Below, piece after piece: positions 59,001 through 64,000 of a DNA stretch of 64,000 nt. Origin of the DNA: Symbiodinium natans (Eukaryota > Sar > Dinophyceae > Suessiales > Symbiodiniaceae); NCBI GenBank assembly GCA_905221605.1, contig CAJNDS010002579.1:1038734-1102733 (forward strand). Direction: 5' to 3'. The position numbers and the translations under genes are program-made. Position 1 is the first letter of the stretch. Each line of letters begins with the position of its first letter. The notes beneath the pieces were generated by a model, which was not told the origin of the DNA, searched no databases, and worked only from the letters and a program-made list of their open reading frames with translations.

Positions 59001-62000
59001 GTTAGGGATAACTCGCGTTACCGGCCCCTTCCAACCAAAAAGGATACCCATTTTTTATTCCTTGGCTACTCCTCGGTCTAGATTCGGTATTATACCCGCC
59101 ATGAAGAACCCTCAGGCCATTCAGGGGTACTTGGAGCCGCCGAGCGCGATCGGTTGAGGGTTTAGGTTCAGGGTTCAGGGTTTAGGGTTTAGGGTTCAAG
59201 GATACAACCCCCCCCCCCCCCCCCCCGCAAGCCACGAAGCCAGAAGCCTGAGGAGAAGTTTTTCGCGGAGATGGAGGCTCATAACTTGCGACCTGGCTGT
59301 GTTTGCGGGTCTAGGACTCTAGTTGGGGTTCCCTTATAATCCCCTTAAACCCAAAAGGGCACCCTTTTTATTCCTAGGTTCCTGCCGGGTCTAGCCAAAG
59401 TGTCTGAGTGTAGTTCTACGTGGGTAGTTCTCTAAATTACGGTCTCTTTTTGGGATCCCTTTTTAAAGGGTGCCGAAGCAGAATGGGTATCCAGAAAGGA
59501 GCCATAAGTTTGGAAACTGCCCACATGGGCCCTTGATTTGGTCCCTTACCCCCTTTAAAAGGGTTCTTAAGTATGGGCCCTTGCGTTCTATAGGGTATCT
59601 AAGGGGTATATAAGGGTTCCCTGTTAAGGGGCCCCATGTTAAGGGACCATGAAATTACCCTCAGAAAGTGCCGCAGAGTCCCTTGTTTGAATCCATGGGC
59701 AGTTGTCTTCAAATTTGGTCCCTTTAACTGTGCACACAGGCCATGATATGACTCCGTACTGCAACATGTAGACCCAAAGGAAGCCGCATAGGTTATTTAG
59801 GGTTTAGGGTTTAGGGATTAGGGAAGTGACCACATGAATGGCCTAAGCTTTCATTCGCGCGCTTCATGTGTCTGCTTTTCGTTGGGACAAAGCCGGAAAC
59901 ACAGCGCACCTTGTCGTGACGTTGAGTTCCGTCGTACTTTCGCCTCTCTCTCCCTACTCTTAGTACTGCGCGACACACTGGAGAAAAAATGGTGCCCCAA
60001 AATTCTGTTGATGCATACTTGCGTATTGCCTCCGTGTCCTTCCGGATCGCGAGAAGGAGCAGTTGTTCGTTTCCCTTGCCCGATGCCTTGTATTCGCCGC
60101 CCTAGATTCCCTAAGGCTCCAATAGCCCAAAGTAGGTATAAACCCTAAACCCTAAACCCTAAACCCTAAACCCTACAATGTAGGTGTTATTTGTATACTT
60201 AGACCCCCTAGGGATGAGGGCCCATGGGTGCTTTCAAGGTCCCCCACGAAGCAGAGCCGGGGCCCTACCCGCGGTTGACGTGAAGTGGTGATCAGGGGGT
60301 TTTGGGATTTCAGGCTTCGGCCCCTCAACCCCGAAGCCTGAATCCTAAACCCCAAACCCAAAACCCAAAACCCTAAACCCTAAACCCTAAACCCTAAACC
60401 CTGAACCCTGAACCCTGAACCCTGAACCCTTGTCATGTGTGTGGATTCATGACACCCTGAACTTTTGAAATGCTGGAGTTCCTGGAAGGTCCGACATAAG
60501 GGACGTAAGGCCGAGGGCCGATTGGGCTCGTGAGGGTGGACACCCCAATCCCTGGACGCCGGTCAGAGTTTGTGGGTGGTCAGCCGAAGGAGACTTAGTT
60601 GGGTTCAGGTTCGGTGTGCTCCGGCAGTTGGAGAGAGCATCGGGGAAAGAAGAGAAAGTAGGCAAAGAAAGCTGGACAGCCAGCAGCAGTTCATAAGGAT
60701 CACTCTGGAGCAAGTATGCTGTAGCACTGGTGCCACTGACGCGCACAGAACCACCCCTTCCCAACTTAACTGCCCTATATAAACCCAAGACCCTAAACCA
60801 GATCCCCCGAGCCCTTGAGCAACCCCAAACCCTAAACCCTAAACCCTAAACCCTAAACCCTAAACCCTAAACCCTAAACCCTAAACCCTAAACCCTAAAC
60901 CTAAGGCTACAGCGCCCTGATCAACGCCTGTGCCAAGAGCGGCGAAACTGAGCGCGGCGCGCTGTGGCTGGAGCGTTCCCAGCCCTGGCACTGGAGTTTG
61001 ATAGGAACTACATGGGGATACCCACTGGTATTCCCTTAGCACTATATGGGGGTTTCCGAAAACAGGGGTACCCTTTCTGGGGGGTCCGCCTAAGGGGGTT
61101 CTATTCTACTTGCTTTATAAAAGGGGTAGTCTGGGAAGTACCCATGTGGGATCCCCAATGGTATATCTCAAGAACGATTCGATCCCCAGTTGTCTTGACT
61201 TTTTGACTGTGGGCCTCCTCGTCCGGCGCTTCTAAGGCCCTGGAGATTGTTAGTTTTTGCTTGCTTATTGTATGGTGTTGGGCGGAGGAACCCCGTAACC
61301 CTAAACCCCAAACCCTAAACCCTAAACCCTATCTTTTATGTCTTGGGAGGGGGGGAGGGGGTTGGGCGGCATCCTGTCCCCTCAGGCTTCCATGAGCGTG
61401 GCTTCAGCCCGAATGTGGTGAGCTGCTCGTCCGCCATATCTGCACCGAAGAGTTGCTCGTGTCATCGAAGCCCTGTTCACTCGAACCCTCTGATCCCCCC
61501 CCCTCCCCCTTCCCCCCCCCAAAAAAAAACTAAAGCCTTCAATAGGGGTGTAGGGGAAGCCCTGAGCCTGAGCCCTCCTCCCTAAACCTTAAACCCCGAA
61601 AGATTCCTTCCAGTGTATAAGACGAAGTGTTTGCTGGCGTCGTGAGCCCTAAGGCCTCAACCCTAAACCCGAAACCCGAAACCCGAAACCCGAAACCCTA
61701 AACCCTAAACCCTAAACCCTAAACCCTAAACCCTAAACCCCAACTTCAGGGTTTTAGGGCTTGAAGTGTATACTCGATCTCCAGCGAGCCCTTTTGTTCA
61801 GTGACTTTTGAGGTTGGGGTTTCGTTTTGGGTTTGGGGTTGAGGGCTTCCTTGCAAAGCTACCCTATACTAGAAGTGGGAGCCCCCGTTTTAAATTTACA
61901 TTCCTAGCTTACTGTGCAATCCTGAGCCGGAGTTTGAGGGGGCCAAGTGGACTACAGTTCGGGTTGTTCTTAACCTAGGACCGGGAATAGGCCCTTTTTG

Positions 62001-63873
62001 TTCCTTTGTTTAGGGTTGGGGTTCCCTTATACGTAATCCCCTTAAAACCAAAAGGGCACCCTTTTATTCCTGGGTTACTGCCGTGTCTAGTAACCCTGTC
62101 AGCCTGAACCCGAGAAGCCCCATGAGTTTAAGGTTTGGGGTTTTGGGTTTAGGGTTTAGGGCCCTCTAAACCCTCAAAAAGCCCATAATATGAGCCCTAA
62201 AACCCTAAGGCCGAAACTCTAAGCCCTAAACACTTGAGTTGAACGTTTCGGGCTGAGGGTTTAGGGTTTAGGGCTCAGGGCCCGAAACTTGAATCCCGAA
62301 ACCTGAAGACCTTGAGCCTCAGTGAAGCGGCTCTCGTCTACCCCAGCATGGAGCCAGGAAAGTAAGTCCTAGGCATGCTAGACCCGAAGCTCTAAGCTGC
62401 AAGCCCTTTTATCAGCCCTAAACCCTAAACCCTAAACCCTAAACCCCGCAGCCTGAGATGAGGTTACACTGCCCTCATCGACGCCTATGCGCGCCAGGGC
62501 AATGGTCTGCGGTGTGAGCAGGCAATGCGCCCACGAGAGGGTTTTTGGGGCTGCTGGAGGGGATGGGCATCAAAAGGACACCAAAAAAGGCTCAACAAAA
62601 GCAAAGAAGGAACACGAGAAGGCAAGGCAAGGAAAAAGGGCAGGGGGAAGAAACGGAGAAAGGAAGCAAGGAAGCAAAGAAGGCCTAACCCTCAACCCTA
62701 TAACCCTGCGGGGTCTTCTTGATTGCAGGCTCCAAATTCTGCAAATTCAGGCCTTTCTGCGTTTTTCATAGACCAAAAGAGCTTTTTTTGCTTATTCACT
62801 AGGCTGCAAGGATGGCAACAGGTGTACAGCATTTCACCCCGTGCACGGGTCCGGATACGCCCATTCGCAGAGGCAGCACATACGATAAACCACGACATTT
62901 CTGCTTATTCACCAACTCCAAGCACGAGATAACTTGCAGTTTTGTCATACCAGGGTGGGCTGTTCGGCCTGAAAATTCCCGTTTAAGGGCCTTTTTAAAA
63001 GGGATTATAGGGTATAATAGCCCATCCTAGTAGCGGGATTTTGCAACAGTGTCAGTACAGTCCGTTTTTATTTGCTGAGTCGTTTGTTTGGTCTTAGGTC
63101 TTGCTTGCCACGCGAAAAGGGGCATGCTTCAATCTATGCTTCCAGGATGGGCTATTGGGCCTTATAATCCCCATAGTGAACCCTATAAAGGGCCTTTTAA
63201 GGAGGCCTTATAATCCCCATAGTGAACCCAAGAAAGGGCCGTTTAAGGGATTATAGGGGATAATAGCCCATCCTGGTTTTTGGCTGCTTTGACTTTCAAA
63301 GTGCGGCTTGGCTTTGGCTTGGCTTTCTTGGCAGCCAACCGCCCTCTACCCCTAGGCCCGGGAGTAGGCCCTTTTGTTTCTTTTTTAGGGTTGGGGTTCC
63401 CTTATAATCCCCTTAAAACCAAAAAGGGTAGCCTTTTTATTCCTAGGTGACTCCCGAGTCTAGACCCAGCTGCAACAGCGTCTCTTTGTGTCGATGCAGC
63501 CCTTCTTACTTCGCCAAGTCGTTTATTGGGTTCTAGTTGCGATGAGCTTCCTGAGTTGCTTGGTGATATGTATATATGTATATGTAGATATGGTCAGTTC
63601 TCTAAATTATGGTCCCCTTTTTGGGGGGACCTAAAGAGGTACCATCTTCTAGAAAAGTTGAAAGTGACCACAGATGTGTATATATATATATATGTATATA
63701 TGTATATGCATTCTCCAGGTCAGTTCCTTTTTTGTTCCAGATGGGTTGAGGGCTGGGGGCACTCCTGTAGTATAAACCTTCTAAGACCTCGTCCCAACCC
63801 CGGAACCTTAAACCCTAAACAGGGTTCACAGGTCTTGCGTGCGATGATCGAGAAGTCAGTGGAGCCAAACGAG
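53535..63873 (+). CDS. pentatricopeptide repeat protein, micro-exon gene (3' end beyond window)
   Basis: At least ten + strand exons spell PPR motifs (35-residue helix pairs that read single-stranded organelle RNA; one base per repeat by residues 5 and 35 of each motif). Clear cores: ELNAAATAGDVETAA (53,537), TFNTA joined to VIKACANAADVVE (54,753 and 55,175), EAAAKAGDMKGAARWF (56,181), NIMMDAASKSGKGSEA (57,325), EVIDACARIGDVRNAA (58,864), ALINACAKSGETERGA (60,914), TALIDAYARQGN (62,468), RAMIEKSVEPNE (63,838). Exons do not follow motif borders: most motifs are cut after the first helix or inside M-x-x-x-G-x-x-P. Two joins are exact in phase and motif length (54,767 to 55,175; 60,974 to 61,386). 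Some linking exons are missing, notably near 56.7, 59.5 and 63 kb. No DYW or other C-terminal domain is seen inside the window. Confidence 0.75.
53640..53800. repeat. TTTAGGG array with variants
   Basis: About 18 units including TTCAGGG and TATAGGG variants. Confidence 0.95.
54398..54526. mobile_element. MITE family 5 copy
   Basis: GCTTGGAGGTTCATGGGTAC at the left, GTACCCTGAACCTCCAAGC at the right. Confidence 0.85.
54729..54767 (+). CDS. PPR exon
   Basis: Acceptor ACTGAAG, product VPENLMRLTFNTA, GC donor (GCG then GCCTGT), phase 0/0. Joined to the next exon it gives the uninterrupted PPR helix T-F-N-T-A-V-I-K-A-C-A. Confidence 0.7.
54787..54928. mobile_element. MITE family 5 copy inside PPR intron
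   Basis: CTTGGAGGTTCAGGGTAGTT at the left, GTGCCATGAACTTCCGAG at the right, starting 20 bases after the donor of the exon at 54,729. Confidence 0.7.
55175..55213 (+). CDS. PPR exon
   Basis: Acceptor AACCCAG, product VIKACANAADVVE, GT donor (GAA then GTGCCA), phase 0/0. Confidence 0.75.
55820..55855 (+). CDS. probable PPR exon with telomeric acceptor
   Basis: The frame RVAQLMRRMHS fits the second helix of a PPR motif (x-L-M-x-x-M). In phase with 55,213 if the acceptor is TTTAG of the telomeric array (55,819), giving G-R-V-A; an alternative acceptor CCCAG is at 55,834. GT donor after TCT. Confidence 0.45.
55968..56005. repeat. 38-base perfect palindrome in an AT tract
   Basis: Centre AACGTT, arms GGGTTTTTTAAC / GTTAAAAAACCC, flanked by (TA)n on both sides (55,955-56,028). 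The repeat GGGTTTTTTAA resembles a stretched telomeric unit. Confidence 0.95.
56160..56252 (+). CDS. PPR exon
   Basis: Acceptor GCCGAAG, 93 bases, phase 0/0: ETFGKMSEAAAKAGDMKG, AARWFQDGGIAFE. GT donor formed by GTTTAGGG. Covers most of one PPR motif. Confidence 0.7.
57324..57384 (+). CDS. PPR exon
   Basis: Acceptor GCCCAG, entry phase 2, product NIMMDAASKSGKGSEASQWL, GT donor (CTG then GTCACT). The entry phase does not match the exit at 56,252, so an exon is missing between; an open piece around 56,680 (VEINE before GTGGCC) is a candidate. Confidence 0.65.
58859..58916 (+). CDS. PPR exon
   Basis: Entry phase 1 after CTCAGAG (split Tyr or similar), product AEVIDACARIGDVRNAAA, GC donor (GCTAG then GCAGCA). 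Confidence 0.65.
59311..59394. mobile_element. MITE family 1 copy
   Basis: CTAGGACTCTAGTTGGGGTT to CTAGGTTCCTGCCGGGTCTAG, with the shared interior CCCCTTAAACCCAAAAGGGC. Confidence 0.7.
59416..59660. mobile_element. adjacent copies of MITE families 4 and 3
   Basis: A family 4 element (GGGTAGTTCTCTAAATTACGG to AACTGCCCACATGGGCCC) runs into a family 3 pattern (GGGCCCTTGATTTGGTCCC to GGGACCATGAAATTACCCT). Confidence 0.65.
60820..60903. repeat. CCCTAAA array
   Basis: About 12 perfect units, ending two bases before the acceptor of the PPR exon at 60,906. Confidence 0.97.
60906..60974 (+). CDS. PPR exon
   Basis: The acceptor CCTAAG is the edge of the telomeric array. Entry phase 1 (G|GC), product YSALINACAKSGETERGA then LWLE, exit phase 1 at GAGC before GTTCCC. 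This is one of the best PPR matches in the window. Confidence 0.8.
61386..61441 (+). CDS. PPR exon
   Basis: Acceptor CCCCTCAG, entry phase 1 completing Arg, then FHERGFSPNVVSCSSAIS. It continues the motif of the previous exon exactly (helix B, G-F-S-P-N-V) and starts the next. GC donor after TCT is likely; an earlier GT donor at 61,418 is possible. Confidence 0.65.
61660..61742. repeat. CCCGAAA / CCCTAAA arrays
   Basis: Five CCCGAAA units followed by about seven CCCTAAA units. Confidence 0.95.
61975..62090. mobile_element. MITE family 1 copy (intact)
   Basis: CTAGGACCGGGAATAGGCCC to GGGTTACTGCCGTGTCTAG, uninterrupted interior TTAGGGTTGGGGTTCCCTTA. A useful reference for the interrupted copy at 45,261. 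Confidence 0.85.
62463..62504 (+). CDS. PPR exon
   Basis: Entry phase 1 after GATGAG (G|GT), product YTALIDAYARQGN, exit phase 1 before GTCTGC. Same border position within the motif as the exon at 60,906. CCCTAAA array upstream (62,414-62,445). Confidence 0.75.
63142..63276. mobile_element. MITE family 9 copy
   Basis: CCAGGATGGGCTATT at the left, AATAGCCCATCCTGG at the right: perfect 15-base inverted ends. The interior is a tandem pair of CCTTATAATCCCCATAGTGA. Confidence 0.9.
63352..63463. mobile_element. MITE family 1 copy
   Basis: CTAGGCCCGGGAGTAGGCCC to TAGGTGACTCCCGAGTCTAG; inverted ends of about 15 bases. Confidence 0.85.
63832..63873 (+). CDS. PPR exon
   Basis: Acceptor TTCACAG (or AAACAG at 63,822, adding GSQ in frame), product VLRAMIEKSVEPNE, the end of a PPR motif (M-I-E-x-x-V-E-P-N). 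The donor is uncertain; the frame stays open toward the window edge. CCTTAAACCCTAAA lies just upstream. Confidence 0.6.
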
Positions 63874-64000
63874 TTGAGTCGCTTGGCTTTGCTGAGTTTT
63901 TTGGTTTTGGGTCAATTCCGCCCGGCTCCACTGGCTTATTCTCCGAGCTCCGATCCGGCATGTAGTGTTGTAGGGGTTTAGGGGTTTGAGGCTTTAAGGA

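Larger units (their letters stand above)
62505..63822. other. intronic stretch with MITEs
   Basis: A Lys/Arg-rich purine tract (62,575-62,685) whose 94-residue frame is suspect, family 9 elements (62,951-63,035 and 63,142-63,276), family 1 (63,352-63,463), family 4 (63,591-63,673) and TA tracts. A PPR linking exon may be hidden here. Confidence 0.55.

Noticed and set aside
62487-62771. 94-residue Lys/Arg-rich frame
   Set aside because: Largely a purine tract between the PPR exons at 62463 and 63832; no motif.
1-64000. True chromosome end
   Set aside because: The telomeric repeats are many short arrays in both orientations surrounded by genes, so they are interstitial.
1-64000. CRISPR array, prophage or bacterial operon
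   Set aside because: Direct repeats here have no regular spacers; coding pieces are spliced and eukaryotic in type.

Overview
The window looks like dinoflagellate nuclear DNA (Dinophyceae; I cannot name a species). The clues are Arabidopsis-type telomeric repeats (TTTAGGG) scattered everywhere as short interstitial arrays, coding DNA cut into exons of about 30-95 bases, splice donors that are GC or GA about as often as GT, gene families typical of organelle RNA metabolism in this group, and every recognised coding piece lying on the + strand. No bacterial operon, rRNA, tRNA, CRISPR array or reverse transcriptase is visible. Most long open frames in the window are accidental readings through repeats.

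Layout. (1) 1-556: a minisatellite. (2) About 1.8-12.9 kb: micro-exons of a helical-repeat protein of the RAP/FASTK-associated (heptatricopeptide-like) type. (3) 16.5-18.4 kb: two phase-compatible pentatricopeptide (PPR)-like exons and a possible third. (4) About 19.7-32.5 kb: a catechol-O-methyltransferase-like (COMT) gene. Its exons can be placed in the order of the known protein, from the N-terminal helices through the SAM-contact Glu and the metal-binding Asp to the GDN and PGAP motifs, and reading phase agrees from exon to exon between 23.0 and 31.3 kb. (5) About 34.7-42.5 kb: a chain of exons I cannot name, ending in a stop codon at 42,489. (6) 42,894-43,559: an intronless, complete gene for a protein with two RRM domains behind a hydrophobic leader. 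(7) About 44-52.9 kb: further orphan exons. (8) 53.5-63.9 kb: a PPR protein cut into micro-exons and running off the right edge.

The non-coding DNA is made of telomere-like arrays in both orientations, including locally uniform variants (TTTTAGGG, TTTGGGG, TTTAGGGG), and of at least ten families of short inverted-repeat elements (MITE-like, 80-180 bases, often near-perfect hairpins), plus AT, GA and homopolymer tracts. The main observation is how the arrays sit around exons. The nearest array upstream of an exon is more often CCCTAAA, and the nearest one downstream is usually TTTAGGG. Many introns would therefore begin with TTTAGGG and end with its complement, so the two ends could pair and bring the splice sites together. 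In several places the array itself supplies the splice dinucleotide. One dispersed element ends exactly where the terminal exon at 42.35 kb begins, like an introner.

All exon borders were inferred by eye from protein motifs and splice dinucleotides. They should be read as approximate except where phase and homology agree.
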